The notes under the pieces: generated by a model | Told to the model about the DNA's origin: nothing | What the model saw: only the letters and a program-made list of their open reading frames with translations | Database searches by the model: none | Shown: in pieces, positions 1-5,967 of the stretch | How the letters are laid out: every line of letters begins with the position of its first letter | How positions within the stretch are numbered: position 1 is the first letter of the stretch | Made by a program: the position numbers and the translations under genes | Assembly (NCBI GenBank): GCA_028276305.1 | Contig: JAPYWO010000048.1 | Location: 1-7,411, forward strand | DNA length: 7,411 nucleotides | DNA from: Candidatus Thermokryptus sp. | GTDB lineage: Bacteria; Bacteroidota; Ignavibacteria; Kryptoniales; Kryptoniaceae | Reading direction: 5' to 3'

Positions 1-731
1 ATCCGAGTTGTGGCATCGCCACCGTAAACTCTGCTTGTTATATCCCGGTAATGAAAGTCGTTTTCGGGAAGATTTGTGTCAAGAAGATAAATTTTTGAAA
101 TCCCAACATTGACCTCCCACGCCTGAACATAAACATCGGCATGGGCTATTCTAATTTTAATTTTCACCGGCTCACCTCTTTCATCAATGACAAGTTTAAT
201 GGGGAGAAAATTTGGTTGCACTGGGTTATATTCCTCAATCTGCCAACCACTTTCGCCGATCTTTTGATCAAAATATCCATACCTGTAAAACAAACTCACT
301 CCAACGAATAGCAAACCGATATCGCTTGCGGACTTAGCATGGTCACCCGATAAAATCCCAAGCCCACCGGAGTAAATTGGAATAGATTCGTGTAGACCGA
401 ACTCGGCAGTAAAGTATGCAACTGGATTATTCACAAAATCAGGGAAGTCCCTTTTTGAAAGTTCTTTTCTCGTTTCAATGTAATTTTTAAACTTCTCTAC
501 AACTTTCTCAATTTTCTCCAAAAAATCTTTATTTGACAGGCGCGCCATAAGCTCCAATTTTGAGATTGACTTTAATGTCTGGAGGGCGTTTTGATTTGAG
601 ATTTTCCACATCATCGGCGATAGCGTCTCAAATATCTCCTGCGCCTCAGGGTTATAGGTCCACCAAAGGTTGTAAGCAAGCTCGTAAAGGGAATTTATGG
701 CTTCTTCAATTCTTTCTGCGACTTTCTGCAT
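1..731 (-). CDS. glgP: Alpha-glucan (glycogen/starch) phosphorylase, N-terminal part, truncated by window edge
   Basis: Reading the minus strand from the ATG at 731-729 gives 243 complete codons with no stop, running off the left edge. The protein belongs to the GT35 phosphorylases, which release glucose 1-phosphate from alpha-1,4-glucans in the cytoplasm using PLP. The N-terminus (about residues 1-95, with the aromatic stretch LAYNLWWTYNPEA at 18-30) matches the DUF3417-type leader of the archaeal/thermophile-like subfamily. The catalytic domain then begins: AYFTAEFGLHESIPIYSGG at 105-123, GILSGDHAKSASD at 125-137, a YRYGYFDQ segment at 149-156 and YGGD at 236-239. The PLP-lysine region lies outside the window. 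Start choice: a GAGG motif (minus strand, 738-735) lies just upstream, although only 3 nt from the ATG, and the family N-terminus begins here. The gene diverges from efp. I am sure of the family; exact substrate preference (glycogen, starch or maltodextrin) cannot be told. Confidence 0.93.
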   Translation of the reverse strand, partial: MQKVAERIEEAINSLYELAYNLWWTYNPEAQEIFETLSPMMWKISNQNALQTLKSISKLELMARLSNKDFLEKIEKVVEKFKNYIETRKELSKRDFPDFVNNPVAYFTAEFGLHESIPIYSGGLGILSGDHAKSASDIGLLFVGVSLFYRYGYFDQKIGESGWQIEEYNPVQPNFLPIKLVIDERGEPVKIKIRIAHADVYVQAWEVNVGISKIYLLDTNLPENDFHYRDITSRVYGGDATTR

Positions 732-768
732 TTTCCTCAGATTGCTTTTTTGCAAAAATTTTACCAAA

Positions 769-797
769 AAGATAAAAAAAGCGGTTTTTAAAAACAA
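769..797 (-). promoter_or_regulatory. Candidate sigma70-like promoter for the phosphorylase gene
   Basis: On the minus strand, TTGTTT (797-792) and TATCTT (774-769) are separated by 17 nt. This would start transcription near 762 and leave a leader of about 30 nt before the phosphorylase ATG at 731. The region is very AT-rich, so chance matches are likely. The support is the spacing and the divergent gene arrangement only. Confidence 0.35.
784..795. repeat. 12-bp perfect palindrome in the divergent intergenic region
   Basis: GTTTTTAAAAAC is a perfect inverted repeat lying between the two divergent genes and overlapping the proposed -35 of the phosphorylase promoter. It could be an operator half shared by both promoters, but T-run/A-run symmetry arises easily in AT-rich DNA. 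No regulator is identified. Confidence 0.3.
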
Positions 798-809
798 AAC
801 TCTCATTTC

Positions 810-838
810 TTGCTTTTATCTCGGCTTTTCTTTATATT
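810..838 (+). promoter_or_regulatory. Candidate promoter for the efp-accBC-gcvH-gcvPA operon
   Basis: TTGCTT (810-815) and TATATT (833-838) are separated by 17 nt, a good sigma70-like arrangement. Transcription would start near 845, giving a leader of about 28 nt before the efp ATG at 873. The segment TATATTTTC at 833-841 also partly resembles the Bacteroidota -7 element (TAnnTTTG). This is the only plausible promoter region ahead of the five-gene unit. Confidence 0.45.
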
Positions 839-872
839 TTCAAAGCAAATCCGAAACAAAGGCGATTTCCCT

Positions 873-1433
873 ATGGCTACAACTGCTGACATCAGAAATG
901 GATTGAATATCAGATATAACGGAAAGGTTTACACTGTAATTGATTTCCAACATGTAAAAAGAGGTCGCGGTGGCGCCTTCGTCAGAGTGAAATTAAAAGA
1001 AGTTAAAACGGGAAGAATACTTGAAGAAACATTTGACTCTGGCGAAGAGATAGAAATCGTCCGCCTTGACTTCAGGAAGTTCCAATTCCTATATAAAGAT
1101 GGGGATGAATTTGTCTTCATGGACCTTGAAACATTTGACCAGATACATGTGCCAAGCGAACTCGTTGGTGAAAACGCACTTTTCATGAAAGAAAACGAAA
1201 CAGTTGACATACTCTTTGACGGAGACAAAATCCTCGGAATCCAACTTCCAACTTTCGTTGAGCTTGAGGTTGTTGAGACAGAGCCCGGAATAAAAGGGGA
1301 CACTGTGACAAATGTTATGAAGCCAGCGAAACTTGAAACAGGAGCTGTGATAAATGTTCCGCTTTTCATTGAGCAAGGTGAAAAGATCAAGGTTGATACG
1401 AGAACTGGTGAGTATGTTGAAAGAGTAAAATAA
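873..1433 (+). CDS. efp: Translation elongation factor P
   Basis: A 186-residue EF-P, the usual length for this ribosome-binding factor, which relieves stalling at proline runs by acting between the P and E sites. The N-terminal KOW-like domain spans about 1-63, followed by two OB-fold domains at about 65-128 and 130-186. The C-terminal EF-P signature is intact from K150 to G169 (K-x-A-x4-G, then VP and a final G). The tip loop that reaches the peptidyl-transferase centre reads KRGRGGAF (29-36), with Arg32 where E. coli EF-P carries its modified lysine. Start choice: the ATG at 873 gives the standard N-terminus (MATTADIRNGL) and has AAAGG (858-862) 10 nt upstream. An in-frame start at 810 would add 21 residues unlike the family and would lie inside the promoter. 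It is first in the operon; accB follows after 15 bp. Confidence 0.97.
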   Translation: MATTADIRNGLNIRYNGKVYTVIDFQHVKRGRGGAFVRVKLKEVKTGRILEETFDSGEEIEIVRLDFRKFQFLYKDGDEFVFMDLETFDQIHVPSELVGENALFMKENETVDILFDGDKILGIQLPTFVELEVVETEPGIKGDTVTNVMKPAKLETGAVINVPLFIEQGEKIKVDTRTGEYVERVK

Positions 1434-1448
1434 AATCAAGGGAGGAAA

Positions 1449-2006
1449 ATGGATTTAAATTACATCAAAGAATTAATCAAAGCGGTTGACGAAAGCGGTG
1501 TTGAAGAGGTTGAGATAGAAATTGAGGGTTCAAGGGTAAGGATAAGCAAGAACAAGAAGGGTGAGGCAATAGCTACAGGGACTAATTCAGCTCCAAATTT
1601 CATTCCGATTCCTTTCCCAATTTATCCATCGGCTGGTTTCGTTCAACAACCTTTACCCTTGGCGACTCAACCGCAGATTTCACCGCCTCAGACGACGATT
1701 CAAGAGAGCCCAACGACAAAAGAAGAGAAAAAAGAAACAGCAGTAGTTGAGACCGGGAAAAAATATCACGAGATAAAATCACCAATAGTTGGGACATTCT
1801 ATCGGGCGCCGGCGCCAGATGCAGAACCATATGTCAAGGTTGGGGATGAGGTTTTTCCCGGAACGGTTCTCTGTATAGTTGAAGCGATGAAACTTATGAA
1901 CGAAATTGAATCGGATGTTCACGGCATCGTTGCAAAGATTCTCGTTGAAAACGCTCAACCGGTTGAATACGGACAACCCCTCTTTTTGATTGAACTTCTT
2001 GACTAA
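1449..2006 (+). CDS. accB: Biotin carboxyl carrier protein of acetyl-CoA carboxylase
   Basis: A 185-residue BCCP, slightly longer than the E. coli protein (about 156). It carries carboxybiotin between biotin carboxylase and carboxyltransferase in the committed step of fatty-acid synthesis. The N-terminal oligomerisation segment (1-35, [16 protein letters not shown]) is typical. It is followed by a flexible linker rich in proline, glutamine and alanine (about 45-100), then the biotinyl domain (about 105-185). The biotin-accepting lysine is Lys148 in EAMKLMN (145-151), and the BCCP thumb region is recognisable around [18 protein letters not shown] (111-128). An excellent Shine-Dalgarno, AAGGGAGG at 1438-1445, is placed correctly for the ATG at 1449. 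BirA-type biotin ligase must act on it but is not in the window. accC follows directly. Confidence 0.97.
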   Translation: MDLNYIKELIKAVDESGVEEVEIEIEGSRVRISKNKKGEAIATGTNSAPNFIPIPFPIYPSAGFVQQPLPLATQPQISPPQTTIQESPTTKEEKKETAVVETGKKYHEIKSPIVGTFYRAPAPDAEPYVKVGDEVFPGTVLCIVEAMKLMNEIESDVHGIVAKILVENAQPVEYGQPLFLIELLD

Positions 2007-2050
2007 GCAAAACCAAAAACATAATGCAAAATTGTTCAAGAAAATTTTAA
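1990..2050 (+). other. Ambiguous translation start region of accC
   Basis: Two in-frame TTG codons (1990 and 2032) are possible accC starts, and neither has a purine-rich ribosome-binding site. An ATG at 2024-2026 is out of frame and opens only an 8-codon frame ending at TAA 2048-2050. One extra A in the A run at 2028-2031 would put that ATG in frame and give the N-terminus [15 protein letters not shown]. Either the TTG is used, perhaps coupled to accB termination at 2006, or one base is missing in this sequence. Confidence 0.5.
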
Positions 2051-3384
2051 TTGCCAATAGAGGAGAAATCGCTCTGCGAATCATTAGAACCTGCAAAGAG
2101 CTGGGGATAAAAACTGTCGCCGTCTACTCCGAAGCAGATAGATACTCCCTACATGTGAGATTTGCCGATGAAGCTGTTTGCATAGGTCCTGGACCTAGCA
2201 AAGAAAGTTATCTTAACATACCAAGGATAATAGCAGCTGCTGAGATAACAAACGCCGAAGCAATTCACCCCGGATACGGTTTTCTTGCTGAAAATGCCAT
2301 GTTTGCGGAAATATGTGAGTCCTCCGGGATAAAATTTATAGGTCCAACGCCAGACGCCATTGAAGCGATGGGTGACAAAGCCCTTGCAAAAGAGACGATG
2401 AGAAAAGCTGGTGTCCCGGTTATACCCGGAAGCGATGGCGTTGTTGAAACGCTTGAACAAGCCCGAGAAATAGCAAACGAAATCGGCTACCCGATAATGC
2501 TTAAGGCAGCTGCTGGAGGTGGCGGAAAGGGAATGAGAATGGTTAGAAACGACGAAGAACTCGAAAACGCCTGGCAAACCGCAAGAGCAGAAGCTGAAGC
2601 AGCGTTTGGAAATCCAGCGGTCTACATTGAAAAATTCATTGAAAAACCAAGACACATTGAGATTCAAATACTTGCCGACGAACATGGCAATGTCATTCAT
2701 CTTGGAGAAAGGGACTGTTCAATACAAAGAAGACATCAAAAACTAATAGAAGAATCACCTTCCCCGATCGTCACCCCAGAACTTCGTGAAGCGATGGGAC
2801 AAGCTGCCGTAAAAGGTGCTAAAAGTGTAAAGTATAGGAACGCTGGGACAATTGAATTCCTCGTTGACAAAGACGGTAATTTCTACTTTATGGAGATGAA
2901 CACAAGAATTCAAGTTGAACACCCCGTGACTGAAATGGTCTACGGAATAGATATAGTGAGGGAGCAAATAAGGATTGCATCCGGTGAAAAACTTGGGATA
3001 AAGCAGAAGCAAATAAAGCCAAACGGTCACGCAATTGAATGCAGGATAAACGCCGAAGACCCGTTCAATGGCTTTAGACCCTCGCCTGGTAAAATTACAG
3101 CTCTTCATTTTCCCGGAGGATTTGGCGTCCGTGTTGACTCGCACATTTATCAAGAATATGTCGTCCCACCATACTATGACTCAATGATCGCAAAACTTAT
3201 AGTTCACGCAAAAAATAGAGACGAAGCCATAGCTCGCATGTTAAGGGCACTTGATGAATTTGTAATTGAAGGCGTTCACACAACAATTCCATTTCATATA
3301 AAAATTTTAAATTCGCCACAATTTAGAAGCGGTGTTGATTACGACACAAAATATATTGATACAAGTTTCAACATGAACGATTAA
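2032..3384 (+). CDS. accC: Biotin carboxylase subunit of acetyl-CoA carboxylase
   Basis: An ATP-grasp enzyme that carboxylates biotin on AccB using ATP and bicarbonate. From the TTG at 2032 it has 450 residues, against about 449 in E. coli. The N-terminus reads [17 protein letters not shown], aligned with the family start. Visible key sites are Lys116, Lys158, the glycine-rich ATP loop GGGGKGM (162-168), His208, Lys237, Glu275, Glu288, Asn290, Arg292, Glu296 and Arg338. Most keep E. coli numbering or differ by one, which supports this start. The central domain ends near 330, and the C-terminal domain includes [13 protein letters not shown] (332-344). Start caveat: there is no in-frame ATG and no Shine-Dalgarno. 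An upstream TTG at 1990 would overlap accB by 17 nt and add 14 non-family residues. Function is certain; the exact start is not. Confidence 0.95.
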   Translation: MFKKILIANRGEIALRIIRTCKELGIKTVAVYSEADRYSLHVRFADEAVCIGPGPSKESYLNIPRIIAAAEITNAEAIHPGYGFLAENAMFAEICESSGIKFIGPTPDAIEAMGDKALAKETMRKAGVPVIPGSDGVVETLEQAREIANEIGYPIMLKAAAGGGGKGMRMVRNDEELENAWQTARAEAEAAFGNPAVYIEKFIEKPRHIEIQILADEHGNVIHLGERDCSIQRRHQKLIEESPSPIVTPELREAMGQAAVKGAKSVKYRNAGTIEFLVDKDGNFYFMEMNTRIQVEHPVTEMVYGIDIVREQIRIASGEKLGIKQKQIKPNGHAIECRINAEDPFNGFRPSPGKITALHFPGGFGVRVDSHIYQEYVVPPYYDSMIAKLIVHAKNRDEAIARMLRALDEFVIEGVHTTIPFHIKILNSPQFRSGVDYDTKYIDTSFNMND

Positions 3385-3404
3385 AAAATAATACGGAGTC
3401 AAAA

Positions 3405-3788
3405 ATGCAATTCCCAGAAAATTTAAAGTACACAAAAGAACATGAATGGGTCAGGGTTGAAAACGACTCCATAGGGGTCGTTGGAATCACAGATTACGCT
3501 CAAAGTGAATTAGGGGATATCGTCTATGTTGAACTTCCACAGATCGGAAAACAAGTAAAACAACTTGAGCCCTTCGGCACAATTGAAGCTGTCAAAGCAG
3601 TGTCAGACCTTTTCTCTCCGTTATCGGGCGAAGTCATTGAAGTTAATGAAAAGCTGAAGGACTCTCCCGATTTAATCAACAAAGACCCCTATGGCGAGGG
3701 CTGGATAATTAAAATTAAAATAAGCGATTTAAGTGAGCTTAACAATTTGCTTTCAGCGGAGGACTACAAAAAGTTAATTGGAAAGTAA
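3405..3788 (+). CDS. gcvH: Glycine cleavage system H protein (lipoyl carrier)
   Basis: A 127-residue H protein, normal in length. Its lipoyl arm shuttles the aminomethyl group from P-protein to T-protein and electrons to dihydrolipoamide dehydrogenase. The start MQFPENLKYTKEHEWVRV (1-18) is typical. The lipoyl-lysine is Lys64 in EAVKAVSDLFSPLSGEV (61-77), and the PYGEGWIIKI segment near the C-terminus is also a family mark. GGAG at 3395-3398 precedes the ATG at 3405. It sits 20 bp after accC and 21 bp before gcvPA, so it is likely cotranscribed with both. H proteins also act as lipoyl relay proteins in some bacteria; the downstream P-protein gene favours the glycine cleavage role here. Confidence 0.97.
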   Translation: MQFPENLKYTKEHEWVRVENDSIGVVGITDYAQSELGDIVYVELPQIGKQVKQLEPFGTIEAVKAVSDLFSPLSGEVIEVNEKLKDSPDLINKDPYGEGWIIKIKISDLSELNNLLSAEDYKKLIGK

Positions 3789-3809
3789 AATTTAAGGAGC
3801 ACATCAAAA

Positions 3810-5150
3810 ATGGGCTTCGTTCCAAATACCGAAGAAGACAAAAAAGAAATGCTAAAAGCAATCGGGGTATCATCATTTGAGGAGCTAATTTCCGACATAC
3901 CCCCCGAGATAAGGTTAAAGGAGGAGTTAAATCTCCCCGAACCGCTTTCTGAATACGAGGTTTTAAAAGAATTGCAAAGCATATCCGAAAAAAACCTTGA
4001 TGTAAACCATGCGATCTGTTTCCTTGGCGGTGGTGCATATGACCATTTCATACCTTCGGCTGTTTTCGCGATAATAAGCAGGTCGGAGTTCTACACAGCG
4101 TATACACCTTACCAAGCGGAAGTAAGCCAAGGGACATTGCAATCAATTTACGAATATCAAACGATGATTTGCCGTTTGACGGGGATGGATGTGGCAAATG
4201 CATCAATGTATGACGGTGGGAGCGCACTTGCAGAAGCCGTTCTACTTTCAATTGGGCACACCGAAAGGACAGAGGTTGTGATTGCAGGTCCTGTAAACCC
4301 AAACTATCTAAAAGTGGTAAAGACATATACGCATCCAAGAAGAGCTGAGATAAAACTGACGAGATTTGACGATGGCGTATGTGATATTGAAGATTTAAAA
4401 CAAAAAGTCACCGACAAGACCGCCTGCGTAATAGTTCAACAACCGAATTTCTTTGGAAACATTGAAGATGTATTTGAAATTGAAAAAGTGGCTCACGCAC
4501 ATGGGGCTTTATTTATCGTTGCGATTGACCCCATTTCACTCGGGTTGCTCGTTCCACCTGGCGAATACGGAGCCGATATAGTCGTCGGGGAGGGACAACC
4601 GCTTGGGATTCCGTTAAGTTTCGGCGGACCCTATCTTGGGATTTTTGCCGTTAAAGAATTTCTAATTAGAAAAATGCCAGGGCGTCTATCCGGCATTACA
4701 ATTGACAGAGACGGCGAAAGGGGGTTCACGCTCACGCTTCAAACAAGGGAACAACATATACGAAGAGAAAAAGCAACTTCAAATATATGCACGAATCAAG
4801 GTTTGATGATGCTTGCTGCAACCGTCTACATGGCATTAATGGGGAAACAAGGATTGAAAGAAGTCGCAACGCTTTGCCTTCAAAAAAGTCATTATCTTGC
4901 TGAGAAAATCTCACAAATCAAAGGTTTTAAACTTAAGTATAACCAACCATTTTTCAAGGAATTCGTCGTTGAAACGCCAATTCCAGCTTCAGTTATCAAA
5001 GAGAAATTACAAGCGAAAAAAATTTTGCCCGGGATTGACCTTTCAAAATTTGACGGCTACGGTGATGATTTGTTGATCGCAGTAACTGAGAAAAGGACTA
5101 AGAAAGAGATGGATATCTTCGTTGATGAGTTAAAAAATCTCGTGGGTTGA
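3810..5150 (+). CDS. gcvPA: Glycine dehydrogenase (decarboxylating) subunit 1, P-protein alpha
   Basis: A 446-residue protein, the normal length for the N-terminal subunit of the split P-protein that decarboxylates glycine and loads the aminomethyl group onto lipoyl-GcvH. Recognisable segments are the start [20 protein letters not shown] (1-20), [13 protein letters not shown] (71-83), [14 protein letters not shown] (98-111), [11 protein letters not shown] (133-143), [18 protein letters not shown] (260-277) and [18 protein letters not shown] (313-330). By family knowledge the PLP-binding lysine is on the partner subunit GcvPB, which is not found downstream; an intrinsic terminator follows the stop by about 30 bp. 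AAGGAG at 3794-3799 lies 10 nt before the ATG. It is the last gene of the operon. gcvT and lpd are also not in the window, so the system must be completed elsewhere. Confidence 0.96.
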   Translation: MGFVPNTEEDKKEMLKAIGVSSFEELISDIPPEIRLKEELNLPEPLSEYEVLKELQSISEKNLDVNHAICFLGGGAYDHFIPSAVFAIISRSEFYTAYTPYQAEVSQGTLQSIYEYQTMICRLTGMDVANASMYDGGSALAEAVLLSIGHTERTEVVIAGPVNPNYLKVVKTYTHPRRAEIKLTRFDDGVCDIEDLKQKVTDKTACVIVQQPNFFGNIEDVFEIEKVAHAHGALFIVAIDPISLGLLVPPGEYGADIVVGEGQPLGIPLSFGGPYLGIFAVKEFLIRKMPGRLSGITIDRDGERGFTLTLQTREQHIRREKATSNICTNQGLMMLAATVYMALMGKQGLKEVATLCLQKSHYLAEKISQIKGFKLKYNQPFFKEFVVETPIPASVIKEKLQAKKILPGIDLSKFDGYGDDLLIAVTEKRTKKEMDIFVDELKNLVG

Positions 5151-5153
5151 AAA

Positions 5154-5165
5154 TTAAGCGCTTAA
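5154..5165. repeat. 12-bp perfect palindrome just after gcvPA
   Basis: TTAAGCGCTTAA is a perfect inverted repeat 4 nt after the gcvPA stop, with partly matching A/T flanks on both sides. It lies before the terminator and has no U-run of its own. It could be a small mRNA 3' hairpin or a protein site; nothing in the sequence decides between these. Confidence 0.3.
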
Positions 5166-5180
5166 AATTTCCCGTTTGCG

Positions 5181-5216
5181 AAGCCCCGAGAGTTTCGTTC
5201 TCGGGGTTTTTATTTT
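5181..5216 (+). terminator. Intrinsic terminator after gcvPA
   Basis: CCCCGAG (5184-5190) pairs with CTCGGGG (5200-5206). The stem is extended inward by an A-T and a G-T pair around the loop TTTCG (5193-5197), and outward by weaker pairs. A T-rich tract TTTTTATTTT (5207-5216) follows immediately. This is a textbook rho-independent terminator for the plus strand. There is no U-run on the other strand, so it is one-directional. It closes the efp-to-gcvPA operon. Confidence 0.93.
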
Positions 5217-5238
5217 AAAAATAATTTCACCAGCGCAC

Positions 5239-5967
5239 ATGCACAGATTTTCCGTCATAATCCCAACCCTTAACGAAGAAAAAACAATTCAATGGGCGGA
5301 AAAAACATTTGACGAAGAGTTAAAAAAGAAATTCAACATTGAGGTGATCGTAAGCGATGGGGGGAGCACCGACTCAACAATTGAGATAGCGAAGAAATTT
5401 GCCGATAAGATAATTTTGAACGAAACAAAAGAAAGGCAAACTATAGCTGGAGGTAGAAACATAGGTGCTTTGCACTCCGACGGGGAAATACTTATATTTT
5501 TAAATGCGGACGCAAGGATAAGCGATGTTGAGACATTTTTTAAATTGTGCGATAATCTCTTCAAAATGCCGTCAATAGTTGCTCTCGCTTTTGAAGTAAA
5601 TGTTTATCCAGAAGAAGAAAATCTGAAAGATAAAATTTTTCACGCTTTCTTGAACAAATTTTTCGCAACCCTTAATATAATTGGGCTCGGTATGGGAAGA
5701 GGCGAATGCCATGCGATAAAAAGGGAGTTCTTCTTCAAAGTTAACGGCTACAACGAAAAACTACCCGCTGGCGAGGACTTTGACCTTTACATGCGACTTC
5801 GTCGGCTTGGTAAAATAATAAATGTTTACGGGGTGAAAATTTACGAATCACCGAGAAGATACCGCAAGTACGGTTACATAAGAACACTAACGCTGTGGTT
5901 TCTGAATTCAATTTCAATTATGTTTTTGAGAAGGTCAATTTCAAAAGATTGGGACGCTGTAAGATGA
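5239..5967 (+). CDS. Family 2 (GT-A) glycosyltransferase
   Basis: A 242-residue GT2 enzyme that would transfer a sugar from a nucleotide-sugar donor; donor and acceptor cannot be told. The GT-A fold marks are in order: FSVIIPTLNEEKTI (4-17), VIVSDGGSTDSTIEIA (37-52) with Asp40 in the nucleotide site, GGRNIGALHSDGEILIFLNA (71-90), the metal-binding DxD equivalent NAD (89-91), and GRGECHAIKREFF (153-165) leading to GEDFDLYMRL (178-187), with the acceptor-side Glu179-Asp180 pair. A hydrophobic stretch near 216-230 could associate with the membrane. Start choice: the ATG at 5239 gives the family N-terminus. An in-frame TTG at 5176 would translate the terminator hairpin and is rejected. No Shine-Dalgarno is visible. 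Its stop overlaps the next start (ATGA at 5964-5967), so both are probably translated together. A surface polysaccharide role is inferred from the next gene. Confidence 0.88.
   Translation: MHRFSVIIPTLNEEKTIQWAEKTFDEELKKKFNIEVIVSDGGSTDSTIEIAKKFADKIILNETKERQTIAGGRNIGALHSDGEILIFLNADARISDVETFFKLCDNLFKMPSIVALAFEVNVYPEEENLKDKIFHAFLNKFFATLNIIGLGMGRGECHAIKREFFFKVNGYNEKLPAGEDFDLYMRLRRLGKIINVYGVKIYESPRRYRKYGYIRTLTLWFLNSISIMFLRRSISKDWDAVR

Noticed and set aside
810..872. In-frame upstream extension of EF-P adding 21 residues
   Set aside because: The added residues are unlike EF-P, the segment contains the likely promoter, and the ATG at 873 has a suitable AAAGG site and the family N-terminus.
560..906. 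Two short plus-strand frames at 560-775 and 697-906
   Set aside because: They are antisense to, or overlap, the phosphorylase start and the intergenic region, with no ribosome site or recognisable protein.
929..1439. Minus-strand frames opposite efp (929-1390 and 1089-1439)
   Set aside because: They are shadows of a clearly coding efp; the translations are low-complexity and match nothing I recognise.
2149..3153. Minus-strand frames opposite accC
   Set aside because: The plus strand encodes a complete, conserved biotin carboxylase, so the antisense frames are chance openings.
5176..5238. TTG start extending the glycosyltransferase by 21 residues
   Set aside because: It would translate through the intrinsic terminator hairpin, and the GT2 fold starts right after the ATG at 5239.
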